Below, piece by piece: positions 44,063 to 52,423 of a stretch of DNA of 54,970 nt (position 1 is its first letter; every line of letters starts with the position of its first letter). Below the pieces are notes generated by a model, which made no database searches, was not told the DNA's origin, and worked only from the letters and a program-made list of their open reading frames with translations. The position numbers were made by a program, and so were the translations under genes. The DNA is from Treponema sp. (GTDB taxonomy: Bacteria > Spirochaetota > Spirochaetia > Treponematales > Treponemataceae). The stretch is from positions 1 through 54,970 of the forward strand of contig JAFZOJ010000116.1 in NCBI GenBank assembly GCA_017550685.1, written 5' to 3'.

Positions 44063-46420
44063 ATGGAATTCACACAAGAAAGCATTGACGCATTAGCTGT
44101 CAACGAAGTAGAAATCATGAAAAAAATTGCGGAGGAATTAAATATCCGCGTGCAGCAGGTTAGTGCTGTAATAAGTCTGGTAGAGGAGGGATGTACAATT
44201 CCGTTTATCAGCCGCTACCGAAAGGAAAAGCATGACAACCTTGATGAAGTTCAGGTACGTGATTGTGATCACCTGTACAAGTCTTATCATAATCTGGAAG
44301 ACCGCCGTCTTGAAATTGTAAAAGGAATTTTTGCTCAGGGTAAGCTGACCGAGACCCTTTACAATGCCGTTATGTCTGCAACAACGCTTACTGCGCTCGA
44401 AGATTTGTGGGCACCGTTCAAGAAAAAGAAGAAGACACGCGGAATGATTGCTGCAGAAAAGGGACTGGAGCCTCTGGCAGATTTTATTCTGGCCGACCAC
44501 GACGACGGAGCCTGCGAAAAAGAAGCTGAAAAGTTTATTAAGACTGACAACGAAAACGCAGAGCTTAATGTAGAAACTGCTGCCGACGCTCTTGCCGGAG
44601 CAAAGGATATTATTGCAGAACGTGTCAGCCAGGAAACTGCAAACCGCGAAATTGTGCACGATCTTTATATGAAGACCGGTCTTATCAAAACCAAGGGAAT
44701 TGTTCCCGAAGGTCAGGACGCAACTGTTGCAGAAAATACCAGCACCTACAAAATGTACTGGAATTTTAGCGAGCCTTTGAACCAGGTTAAGCCGCACCGC
44801 ATTCTTGCCATAAACCGTGGTGAGCGCGAAGGTGCACTCGAAGTTACAATTGATGTTGATGTAGATGCCGCAGTTGCTTCTTTGCAGCGCGGGGCAGAAA
44901 TTCACAATACATATCACAAGGATGCAATTGAAGACGGAGTTGTTCGTCTGCTTTCTCCTGCTGTTGTCCGCGAAATCCGCAGTGACGAAGCTGACGAAGC
45001 AGATGTTCACGGAATTGGAATCTTTAGCGAAAACCTTAAGAACCTGCTTATGACCCAGCCTATTAAGGGCAGCCGTGTTCTTGGAATTGACCCTGGTATC
45101 CGCACCGGTACAAAGTGTGCCGCACTGGACGAAACAGGAAAATATCTTGGCTACTTCAAGTTCTTCCAGGTAACAGACCCGGACGGTTCTTACAAAATGA
45201 TTAACGATGCAATTGACCAGTATGATATTCAGGTTGTTGCAGTTGGTAACGGAACAGGCAGTCAGGAAGTTCAGGCAATCGTAAGCCGTGTAATCAGCGA
45301 AAACTACAGTGACGTTGTTTACACTGTTGTAGATGAATCGGGTGCTTCTGTTTATTCTGCAAGTGATATTGCGCGCGAGGAATTTCCGGATTTGGATTTG
45401 ACTATCCGAGGTGCAATCAGCATGGGACGCCGTCTGCAGGACCCGCTGAGCGAGCTTGTAAAAATTGATCCTAAGGCAATTGGTGTCGGACTTTACCAGC
45501 ACGATGTAAATCAGAAAAAGCTTGCCGAACAGCTTGATGAAGTTGTCGGTTCGGTTGTAAATAACGTTGGCGTAAACCTGAACACTGCCAGCTACTCGCT
45601 GCTTAAATATGTTTCGGGAATAAACGCAACTACTGCAAAAAAGATTGTTGCTTACCGCGATGCAAACGGCAAAATCAAAAGCCGCGAAGACCTTAAAAAT
45701 GTTCCGGGGCTTGGACCAAAAGCTTACGAACAGTGTGCAGGCTTCCTTAAAATTGCAGAAAGCTCTGACCCGTTGGACAATACCTGGGTTCATCCGGAAA
45801 ACTACGATGCCGCCCGCGAAGTACTTCCTCTGGTAAAGGCCGGAGAAAAGGTGAGTGCCGGAAAAATTGATGAAATTGCCGCTAAATACAACATTGGTGT
45901 TACAACAGTGCGCGACATTGTAGAAGAACTGCAAAAACCAAACCGCGACCCTCGCGACGGATATCCTGCACCAATCATGCAGAAGGGTGTTCTTCAGTTT
46001 GAAGACCTTAAGGAAGGCATGAAGGTTACCGGAAAAATCAAGAACGTTGTAGACTTTGGTGCCTTTGTAGACATCGGTTTGCACGAAACAGGTCTTGTTC
46101 ACTTGAGCGAGCTTAGCGATAGCTTTGTAAACGACCCTATGGAAGTTGTAAAAGTTGGTGATGTATTTGAATTTACCATTATAAACCTTGACCGCGACCG
46201 CCGCAGAATTGGACTTTCGCTCAAGAGTGATGCTGCCAGCCGAATTGGAAAAAGTGACTCGGGGGCCCAGAGGCTATCGAAGGGCCCTGCAAAAAGAGTT
46301 GTTGTTGTAAAGAAAAGTGCAGGCAATGAAAAAGGCGGTTTTGACAAGCTCAATCACCACGAAAAGGACAACGATGACGGCATGAGTTACAATCCTTTTG
46401 CTGCTTACTTTAAAAAGTAA
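44063..46420 (+). CDS. tex: Tex-family S1 RNA-binding transcription accessory protein
   Basis: 785 residues, the usual Tex size. In order: Tex N-terminal helical domain (SAVISLVEEGCTIPFISRYRKE), YqgF-like RNase H fold (RVLGIDPGIRTGTKCA), helix-hairpin-helix (VPGLGPKAYEQCAGFLKI) and S1 domain (GMKVTGKIKNVVDFGAFVDIG). It binds RNA and the transcription machinery in the cytoplasm. Start at ATG 44063 with AGGTGGGA upstream; the in-frame codons before it belong to a family B repeat. After the S1 domain a family A palindrome (46263-46287) is read in frame as SGAQRLSKGP in the basic tail. Confidence 0.95.
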   Translation: MEFTQESIDALAVNEVEIMKKIAEELNIRVQQVSAVISLVEEGCTIPFISRYRKEKHDNLDEVQVRDCDHLYKSYHNLEDRRLEIVKGIFAQGKLTETLYNAVMSATTLTALEDLWAPFKKKKKTRGMIAAEKGLEPLADFILADHDDGACEKEAEKFIKTDNENAELNVETAADALAGAKDIIAERVSQETANREIVHDLYMKTGLIKTKGIVPEGQDATVAENTSTYKMYWNFSEPLNQVKPHRILAINRGEREGALEVTIDVDVDAAVASLQRGAEIHNTYHKDAIEDGVVRLLSPAVVREIRSDEADEADVHGIGIFSENLKNLLMTQPIKGSRVLGIDPGIRTGTKCAALDETGKYLGYFKFFQVTDPDGSYKMINDAIDQYDIQVVAVGNGTGSQEVQAIVSRVISENYSDVVYTVVDESGASVYSASDIAREEFPDLDLTIRGAISMGRRLQDPLSELVKIDPKAIGVGLYQHDVNQKKLAEQLDEVVGSVVNNVGVNLNTASYSLLKYVSGINATTAKKIVAYRDANGKIKSREDLKNVPGLGPKAYEQCAGFLKIAESSDPLDNTWVHPENYDAAREVLPLVKAGEKVSAGKIDEIAAKYNIGVTTVRDIVEELQKPNRDPRDGYPAPIMQKGVLQFEDLKEGMKVTGKIKNVVDFGAFVDIGLHETGLVHLSELSDSFVNDPMEVVKVGDVFEFTIINLDRDRRRIGLSLKSDAASRIGKSDSGAQRLSKGPAKRVVVVKKSAGNEKGGFDKLNHHEKDNDDGMSYNPFAAYFKK
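46263..46287. repeat. Palindromic repeat family A, copy inside tex
   Basis: 25 bp, starting GGGCCCAGAGG and ending CGAAGGGCCC, encoding GAQRLSKGP in the C-terminal tail of Tex with the frame kept. Confidence 0.8.
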
Positions 46421-46523
46421 TTTTTTTATGGAATAAATCAGAATTATATTGTAGAATAGTAGAATATAATAATTTAGTGTTTGACAATAGGATAAGTATT
46501 CTGTGTCAGGGAGTTTGTTAATT

Positions 46524-48404
46524 ATGAAAAAACAAAGATTAGTTCTTTTGTTTCTTGCTGCTTTTGTAAGCAAGGTAGCCGCTGTTGATTTTTCTTTCCG
46601 AATTAATCCAAACGTTGTAATTCCGTTAGAAACAAATTACAAGCCTGCCTTTGGTGCAAATGTACAGGGTGATGTTGTTTTGTTTGATTTGATGACAACA
46701 GGTCTTGAAGGTGGTTTTGTAATTGAAAAGCCAAACGGTTTTACTACTCCAATTACAATCGTTAATGGTGGTATTGGTCTTGGAGCTTATTACAATCTGC
46801 TTTCACGCTTCTATCTTGGAGGTGGTGGTGCTTTTGGTATTTACTCGTTCTCTTTCCAGGGATCAGAAGGTAATACTCAGCGTGCACCTGGTATATACTG
46901 GCGCGGATACGGTGAATTTGGTTTCCGCTTTAATCCAAGCATTACCTTGTCACTTAATGGTGGATATGCATCATACAGTGTAAAGGGTGAAAAAGCCGTT
47001 CTTGCCGGACCAACTGCCGGTCTTTCACTTAAGATTAATGTTTCAACCAGCAAGTCTTCTAAGAATGCCTGCTACGGAACAGTAAAACAGGATAGCGCAG
47101 TTTATCCTTTGTTCATGCAGCTTTACAAAACAGATCCTGTAGCAACTGCCGTAATCACAAACGGTGAATCTGCAGAAATCAAGAATGTAACAGTAAGCTT
47201 TACAGCAGGTAAATATACTTCAAGTGCTTTAAGATCAGAAGAAATTCCGGTTCTTAAGAAAATGCAGTCTGTACCTGTTATGCTTACAGCAGACTTCTCT
47301 TCTGAACTCTTGAGCTTTGCTGAAAACGGAATGCTTTCAGGTAACCTCGTAATTGAATACGAACTCCTTGGTAAAAAGAAAACTTCAGTACAGGCAGTTT
47401 CACTTTCTGTAAGTAACAGAAACTCTTATATCTGGGGTAACACAGAATCACTCGCTGCTTATATTTCTCCGGACACACCGGAAGTTCTTGAATATGCAAA
47501 ATATGTTGCAGGAATCACAAGAAATAATCTTTACTCCGGAATGAACAGAAACATTCAGTTTGCTGCTGCAATGTTCGATTCATTAAAGTCTTCCGGACTT
47601 GTTTATTCTGGTGACAAGACTTCTCCATATGCAACATATCACCTTACAGAAGATGAAGACTACATCCAGTATCCACTCCAGACAATGGATCTTGCTTCTG
47701 GTGACTATGATGAACTTGGTATTCTTTATGCTTCTTGTCTTGAATCTGTAGGTATTGCTACTGCATTCATTCCACTTGATGATGACTTCCTCGTACTCAT
47801 TGATACAGGAATCAGACCTTCTGCTGCACTCAGCCACTTTGCAGATTTGAACTCACTTGTTATTACAGATGAATCAACCTTCTTTGCTGTTTCAATGAAG
47901 GAATTTGCAAGCGGATTTACAAAGAGCCGCGATAAGGCTGCTAAGCTTGTAGCAAAGATCAATTCAAGCGAAGATTCATATTATGAGTTCATCGAAACTC
48001 ATCTTGCATGGCTCAACTATCCACCTGCTATTTACACAGGTTCCGGAGAAGGTCTTCCTAAGCCAAGTCAGGCTACTGTAGAAGCTCTCTTTAAGTCTGC
48101 TGTTAATGATTACATCAACACAGACCTTGCTGCCGTAATCAAGAAGGCAAGAGATTCCGGAGATCCTAACAGACTTGGTCTTGCTTACATCAAGGCCGGA
48201 CAGTATACAAATGCTAAGAATGAATTCTCTAAAGCTGCTGCAAAGGGTAACGTTTCTGCCATGAATAACCTTGGTAACGTTTACATGCTGGAAAAGAATT
48301 ATTCAGCTGCACAGAAACAGTATAAGCAGGTTCTTGCTGTAGATCCGGAAAACGCTACAGCTAAGCGCGGACTTGAAAATGCTAATTCTATGCTTGGTGA
48401 GTAG
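46524..48404 (+). CDS. Exported beta-rich protein with transglutaminase-like domain (Cys lost) and TPRs
   Basis: About 626 residues. Signal peptide MKKQRLVLLFLAAFVSKVAA; residues 25-190 are Gly/aromatic-rich alternating strands, like an outer-membrane barrel or surface domain. Residues about 320-440 match a transglutaminase-like fold, but the catalytic motif reads SGDYDELGIL, with Tyr in place of Cys. The C-terminal 110 residues carry TPR repeats (NRLGLAYIKAGQYTNAKNEF, AMNNLGNVYMLEKNYSAAQK). Probably a non-enzymatic surface protein partnered with the next gene. ATG 46524 follows a GGGAG site about 11 bases upstream. Confidence 0.75.
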   Translation: MKKQRLVLLFLAAFVSKVAAVDFSFRINPNVVIPLETNYKPAFGANVQGDVVLFDLMTTGLEGGFVIEKPNGFTTPITIVNGGIGLGAYYNLLSRFYLGGGGAFGIYSFSFQGSEGNTQRAPGIYWRGYGEFGFRFNPSITLSLNGGYASYSVKGEKAVLAGPTAGLSLKINVSTSKSSKNACYGTVKQDSAVYPLFMQLYKTDPVATAVITNGESAEIKNVTVSFTAGKYTSSALRSEEIPVLKKMQSVPVMLTADFSSELLSFAENGMLSGNLVIEYELLGKKKTSVQAVSLSVSNRNSYIWGNTESLAAYISPDTPEVLEYAKYVAGITRNNLYSGMNRNIQFAAAMFDSLKSSGLVYSGDKTSPYATYHLTEDEDYIQYPLQTMDLASGDYDELGILYASCLESVGIATAFIPLDDDFLVLIDTGIRPSAALSHFADLNSLVITDESTFFAVSMKEFASGFTKSRDKAAKLVAKINSSEDSYYEFIETHLAWLNYPPAIYTGSGEGLPKPSQATVEALFKSAVNDYINTDLAAVIKKARDSGDPNRLGLAYIKAGQYTNAKNEFSKAAAKGNVSAMNNLGNVYMLEKNYSAAQKQYKQVLAVDPENATAKRGLENANSMLGE

Positions 48405-48414
48405 GGGGCATTTT

Positions 48415-49977
48415 ATGAAGTTCCTGAAAACTTTTGCCCTGTCTTGCCTCCTGGCATTGGGCGGGGCATCCATGTTTGCTGCAGAATTTTCTGTAAGAAT
48501 TATGCCGTTTTACGACATAGCAATTCAGTCTCCATTTAAGGTTGTCGCCGGTGGTACTGCTTCCTTTGACTTGAGTGCAATTACAGTTCGCTCAAGAGAT
48601 GAAATTTATTTTTCTGCTCAGGTTGCTCCGGTATTCCTTAAGGCACCTAATGTACCAATGATTACAATGGTAGATGCAGGAGGAGCTGTAGGCTATAACT
48701 TCAGGATTAATGACCGCCTGAGTGTTTCCGGCGAAATTATTACCGGTGTTTGGACTTTCCCAAAGAACGAAGAGCTTAACCTTCAGGGTGCAAGCAGCCT
48801 TTACTTTGGTGGTAGAGTTGCCGGTAACTACTATATTTCGCCAATCTTAAAGGCAGGTGCTTATGCAGGCTATAAGAATTATTTCTATCAGCCTACACCA
48901 TTCTTCCACGCAATTGAGTTGGGAGTAAGCCTGTCTGTAAACCTTACAAAGGGTCTTTTTGGTTCTTCCGGTATTAAGGCAGAATCATACGATACACAGC
49001 CTCTCTTCCCGATTTTCTATGCTCATTATGATAATAATGACTTTGGTTCAATCACATTTACCAACATAGAAAAGAACGATATTACAGATGTTGAAGTATC
49101 TATTTTTGTTGAACAGTTTATGTCTGTTCCAAAGGTAGTTCAGACTTTTGAAAGAATTAAGCCTAACGAAGAATTTACTGCAAATCTTACTGCCTTCCTT
49201 AACGAAAGCATTATGAACCAGATGCAGAATCAGTTGACTGATGCAACTGTTACTGTTTCTTACCGCAGTCTTGGTAAGCAGAGCTCTTTCGAAAATCACT
49301 TCTTCCTGCAGACTCTTACAAGAAACTCTATGTCTTGGGAAGATGACCAGAGAGCTGCCGCTTTTGTTTCTGCAAAAGATGGTGCTATCCAGCGCTTCTC
49401 TCGTCAGATTGCTGTAGGTCTTAGAAACACTGTAGAATCTACATCTGATGTAAACGGACTTTATGCAAGAGCAATCTTTGCGGTTCTTAAGGCTTACGGT
49501 ATCAACTACGTAGTAGACCCTTCAAGTGTGTTCTCTACTTCTGATACTGCTGCCGTAGACTTCTTGCAGTTCCCATACCAGACATTGCTTTATCATGGTG
49601 GTGACTGTGACGACCTTTCAATTTTGAACTGCTCTATGTTCGAAGCTCTTGGTGTAAAGACAGCATTTATTACAATTCCTGGTCATATCTACATGGCTTA
49701 TGATTCCGGACTTACTCCTGCAGAAGCAGACAAGGTTTACGGAAGAAATAAGTACGTTGTTCAGGATGACAAGGTTTGGATTCCATTTGAAATTACAGTT
49801 CCACAGGATTCTTTCGAGCTTGGTATTAAGCTTGGAATTAAGCAGTGGAACAAGTATCCGGAAGAAAGAAAGCTTATTCCTATCGAAGAAGCTTGGAAAT
49901 CATTCAAGCCGGTTACAGTACCGGAATCTGACGTAAGTGTTCAGTTCCCTAAGAACGCACTCAGAAACGTAAGATAA
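48415..49977 (+). CDS. Exported beta-rich protein with apparently intact transglutaminase-like domain
   Basis: 520 residues, paralogous to the preceding protein. Signal peptide MKFLKTFALSCLLALGGASMFA; N-terminal beta-rich domain to about residue 190, then a transglutaminase-like core. Here the triad is visible: Cys in YHGGDCDDLSIL, His in FITIPGHIYMAYDSG and a following Asp. It could be a cysteine protease or amidase at the cell surface. GGGGG lies 6 bases before ATG 48415; codons further upstream overlap the end of the preceding gene. No TPRs. Confidence 0.75.
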   Translation: MKFLKTFALSCLLALGGASMFAAEFSVRIMPFYDIAIQSPFKVVAGGTASFDLSAITVRSRDEIYFSAQVAPVFLKAPNVPMITMVDAGGAVGYNFRINDRLSVSGEIITGVWTFPKNEELNLQGASSLYFGGRVAGNYYISPILKAGAYAGYKNYFYQPTPFFHAIELGVSLSVNLTKGLFGSSGIKAESYDTQPLFPIFYAHYDNNDFGSITFTNIEKNDITDVEVSIFVEQFMSVPKVVQTFERIKPNEEFTANLTAFLNESIMNQMQNQLTDATVTVSYRSLGKQSSFENHFFLQTLTRNSMSWEDDQRAAAFVSAKDGAIQRFSRQIAVGLRNTVESTSDVNGLYARAIFAVLKAYGINYVVDPSSVFSTSDTAAVDFLQFPYQTLLYHGGDCDDLSILNCSMFEALGVKTAFITIPGHIYMAYDSGLTPAEADKVYGRNKYVVQDDKVWIPFEITVPQDSFELGIKLGIKQWNKYPEERKLIPIEEAWKSFKPVTVPESDVSVQFPKNALRNVR

Positions 49978-49993
49978 AAAACTGGTTTTGGGT

Positions 49994-50527
49994 ATGCCGG
50001 ATAAGCAGTCAAAATCAATAGGCAAGGTGCTTGCGGAATTTTCAAAGAAAATTTCTCGCGTAAAAGATAATGCGCCTGAACAGCTTGATGAGGTTAAGGT
50101 TAAATCCTCTCTCAAGCCGCTGCAGGACCAGATAAACGAACGCGAAAACGAAAAAGCAGAATTGCTTCGCCGACAGTTTCTGGAATATGTAACTCCAAGA
50201 ACTGCCGACATTGAACAAGACGAAGACAACCTTATCACGGCATACAAACTTTTTTGTGCTTTGCTTGAAGCTAATGACAACATTGGCGACAACCAGACCC
50301 GCCTTAAAGATTTTTCCATTACAAGCCCTTTATGTAAAAAAAGTGAATACACTACCCGCGACGGACGTTTTTCTTTCCTGCTTTTATGGTTTATTTCAAC
50401 TAATCCAGATTCAGAATATATTCCACAGATGACTGCTTTGCCGGCAGGAGACTTTGTTCTGACCTTTGTTGAAAAGGAAATGTGGGAGCCTACCTTCTTT
50501 GAAAAAGAAATTTTACAGTTAGTATAA
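49994..50527 (+). CDS. Hypothetical cytosolic protein
   Basis: About 177 residues. Charged and helical N-terminal half (VLAEFSKKISRVKDNAPEQL, then a likely coiled coil around QDQINERENEKAELLRRQF), and a more globular C-terminal half ending FVEKEMWEPTFFEKEIL. No signal peptide or recognised domain. ATG 49994 is preferred; a TTG at 49988 is in frame and the ribosome site is poor. It is 16 bp after the transglutaminase-like gene and probably in the same transcript. Confidence 0.55.
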   Translation: MPDKQSKSIGKVLAEFSKKISRVKDNAPEQLDEVKVKSSLKPLQDQINERENEKAELLRRQFLEYVTPRTADIEQDEDNLITAYKLFCALLEANDNIGDNQTRLKDFSITSPLCKKSEYTTRDGRFSFLLLWFISTNPDSEYIPQMTALPAGDFVLTFVEKEMWEPTFFEKEILQLV

Positions 50528-50576
50528 TTTACCTATGGCGTTGTAACCGGAACAAGGTTATTATTATTTAAAAGGT

Positions 50577-51155
50577 ATGAAGAACAAAAAAATATATTTA
50601 ACAATAGTTTTAATTTTTCTTTCGGTTAATGCCTTTTGTGCTGACTTTTTCTGGGATTTTGGAACGGCATTTATAGGCGGTAAGCTTGGCTATGACGGTT
50701 CGGGCGGACCTGTGTTTGAAGCAGATATTCAGGTGTTGGATTTGAGGCTCGAAACTGACATTGGTTTTTTGTTTGCCTTTTCTCCGTTTAACACCTGGGC
50801 AGTTTTGAACAGACCTCAGGAGCCGTATATCAATCTTACAACCTTTGCAAACTTTACTCTGGGCTATGACATTTTCCGGTTCCGCAAGGATTTTGAAATA
50901 ATTCCTTATATTTCCGGGTATGGGGTAGCGATTGAGGGACTCAAACGATTCAGAGTCGACATTGGTGTGCTTTTCAATATGTACGCCGACTTAATCTGGC
51001 CAAAGGAAATCCTTGCAGCGGCAGAAAATTATCATCTGCGTGGCGAACTGTTTGCAGGCAAGCTCGGTATAAGGCTTAATCAGGGGCAGCCACAGGTTTA
51101 TGCAGATCTTGGTGTAAATCTGTTTGGTCTTGGTTTTGTGCTCTTTGGTAAGTAA
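50577..51155 (+). CDS. Hypothetical exported, beta-rich (outer membrane-like) protein
   Basis: 192 residues. Signal peptide MKNKKIYLTIVLIFLSVNAFCA, then alternating hydrophobic and aromatic strands (GTAFIGGKLGYDG, FEIIPYISGYGVAIEG, GKLGIRLNQGQPQ) ending in Lys. It resembles a small beta-barrel or surface-exposed protein, but I recognise no family. AAAGG is very close to the ATG. It is the last gene of the exported-protein block, just before the aromatic operon promoter. Confidence 0.6.
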   Translation: MKNKKIYLTIVLIFLSVNAFCADFFWDFGTAFIGGKLGYDGSGGPVFEADIQVLDLRLETDIGFLFAFSPFNTWAVLNRPQEPYINLTTFANFTLGYDIFRFRKDFEIIPYISGYGVAIEGLKRFRVDIGVLFNMYADLIWPKEILAAAENYHLRGELFAGKLGIRLNQGQPQVYADLGVNLFGLGFVLFGK

Positions 51156-51188
51156 CCGGCTGAAAACGACGCGGCGCAAACCGACTGC

Positions 51189-51217
51189 TTGACAAATCCG
51201 GCTTATCTCGGTAGATT
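51189..51217 (+). promoter_or_regulatory. Promoter of the aromatic amino-acid operon
   Basis: TTGACA (51189-51194), exactly 17 bp, TAGATT (51212-51217). Predicted start is near 51224, seven bases before the leader-peptide ribosome site. Confidence 0.7.
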
Positions 51218-51242
51218 TAGTTAACAATTTTGGAGAAACAAA

Positions 51243-51314
51243 TTGAAAGGTAACTTTTATTACGGCGCATATTATTATTACTCTTATTATGCTACAGGCA
51301 AGGGCAGTAAGTAA
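51243..51314 (+). CDS. Tyrosine-rich leader peptide of a transcription attenuator
   Basis: 23 codons from TTG 51243, with TGGAG 7 bases upstream, to TAA 51312-51314. The peptide reads MKGNFYYGAYYYYSYYATGK then GSK: tyrosine at positions 6, 7, 10, 11, 12, 13, 15 and 16, and one Phe at 5. Eight of eleven consecutive residues are Tyr, directly before genes for tyrosine and chorismate synthesis. The stop codon lies inside the 5' arm of the antiterminator (51309-51321), so a ribosome that reaches it would block antitermination. The role is sensing charged tRNA-Tyr, not making a functional peptide. Too short for ordinary gene callers. Confidence 0.88.
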   Translation: MKGNFYYGAYYYYSYYATGKGSK

Positions 51315-51367
51315 TTTGTGCAATAAATGTTACTAAACATTAGATAGAACAACCGCACGGATTACTT
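51309..51367 (+). promoter_or_regulatory. Antiterminator of the tyrosine attenuator
   Basis: Bases 51309-51321 pair with 51355-51367 over 13 consecutive positions (two G-U), using 6 bases of the terminator's 5' arm plus its whole loop, so the two structures exclude each other. The enclosed loop holds a small hairpin AATGTT/AACATT (51326-51341). The 5' arm can also pair with tyrosine codons (51277-51282 with 51310-51315), a possible pre-emptor. Confidence 0.8.
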
Positions 51368-51384
51368 CCGCGCGGTTTTTTTTT
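51351..51384 (+). terminator. Attenuator terminator before aroF
   Basis: AACCGCACGG (51351-51360), loop ATTACTT, CCGCGCGGTT (51368-51377), one A-C mismatch, followed by an unbroken T run (51376-51384, the first two paired in the stem). A strong intrinsic terminator placed between a promoter and its operon, 40 bp before the first structural gene. Confidence 0.9.
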
Positions 51385-51385
51385 C

Positions 51386-51410
51386 GGTGGTTGAGCTTGT
51401 CGAAACCACC
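51386..51410. repeat. Palindromic repeat family A variant between attenuator and aroF
   Basis: 25 bp, GGTGGTTGAGCTTG...CGAAACCACC, perfect outer arms. It lies between the terminator T run and the AGGAGG ribosome site of the next gene. Confidence 0.8.
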
Positions 51411-51424
51411 CTAGAGGAGGCATT

Positions 51425-52423
51425 ATGATAGCAGTATTAAAATCAGGTGTAACACACGAACAGGTTGAAAATCTTATTGAATGGTTTAAGTCACAGGGAC
51501 TTAAGGTTCATCTTTCCGAAGGTGACTATAAAACTATTCTTGGTTTGATTGGTGATACAACCAAGATTGATATTGATCTGCTTAAGGGTCTTGATATTAT
51601 TGAATCGGTTACACGCATTACCGAACCGTTCAAAAAGGCAAACAGAAAGTTCCATCCCGAAGATACAATTGTTGATGTAAGCGGTGTAAAAATCGGTGGC
51701 GGAAACTTTGCTTTTATTGCAGGACCTTGTTCTGTAGAAAACCGCGACCAGATTATAGAGGTTGCCAAGGCTGTTAAGGCAAGCGGTGCCAAGCTTCTTC
51801 GCGGTGGTGCATTCAAGCCAAGAACAAGTCCGTACGATTTCCAGGGACTTAAGGCAGAAGGGCTGGAGCTTTTGCTTGAGGCTAAGAAAGCAACCGGCAT
51901 GCCAATCGTTACAGAAATTATGAACCCTGAACACATTCCTCTTTTTGAAAATGTAGATTTGATTCAGGTTGGCGCCCGCAATATGCAGAACTTTGAACTG
52001 CTCAAGGAGTTAGGCAAGATTAACAAGCCTATTCTTCTTAAGCGTGGTCTTGCTAATACAATGAAAGAATTTTTGATGAGTGCCGAATACATTATGGCCG
52101 GCGGAAACGAAAACGTAATTTTGTGTGAACGCGGAATCCGTACTTATGAAACTTATACCCGCAACACTTTGGATTTGTCTGCTGTGCCTATGCTCCACGA
52201 GCTTACACATCTTCCGGTTGTAGTAGATCCTTCTCACGCTACCGGAATTGCACGCATGGTAAAGCCTATGGCTATGGCCGCTGCTGCCTGTGGTGCCGAC
52301 GGAATTATGATTGAAGTTCACAACAATCCTCCTATGGCTTTGTGTGATGGAGCTCAGTCTCTTACCCCGGCTCAGTTTGATGATGTTGCAAAACGCGTTA
52401 TGAAAATCAGAGAGGTGATTTAA
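51425..52423 (+). CDS. aroF: 3-deoxy-7-phosphoheptulonate (DAHP) synthase, type I-beta with N-terminal regulatory domain
   Basis: 332 residues. Residues 1-70 form the ferredoxin-like regulatory domain seen in Thermotoga-type DAHP synthases (MIAVLKSGVTHEQVENLIEW). The barrel has AGPCSVEN, LLRGGAFKPRTSPY, QVGARNMQNF, LLKRG and VVDPSHATG with the metal-binding His. It joins PEP and erythrose-4-phosphate, the first step of aromatic synthesis. In Thermotoga that N-terminal domain mediates tyrosine inhibition, so tyrosine may control both activity and, through the attenuator, transcription. AGGAGG lies 6 bases upstream. The gene symbol is used by analogy. Confidence 0.94.
   Translation: MIAVLKSGVTHEQVENLIEWFKSQGLKVHLSEGDYKTILGLIGDTTKIDIDLLKGLDIIESVTRITEPFKKANRKFHPEDTIVDVSGVKIGGGNFAFIAGPCSVENRDQIIEVAKAVKASGAKLLRGGAFKPRTSPYDFQGLKAEGLELLLEAKKATGMPIVTEIMNPEHIPLFENVDLIQVGARNMQNFELLKELGKINKPILLKRGLANTMKEFLMSAEYIMAGGNENVILCERGIRTYETYTRNTLDLSAVPMLHELTHLPVVVDPSHATGIARMVKPMAMAAAACGADGIMIEVHNNPPMALCDGAQSLTPAQFDDVAKRVMKIREVI

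Noticed and set aside
44138..46102. 654-codon minus-strand open frame inside tex
   Set aside because: Cys- and Asn-rich nonsense composition, no start signals, fully antisense to the well-conserved Tex protein.
51218..51384. T-box or protein-binding (TRAP/TyrR-like) leader as the explanation of the aro terminator
   Set aside because: No T-box sequence, specifier stem or TyrR-like boxes are visible, while a translated Tyr-rich ORF and a ribosome-dependent alternative stem are.
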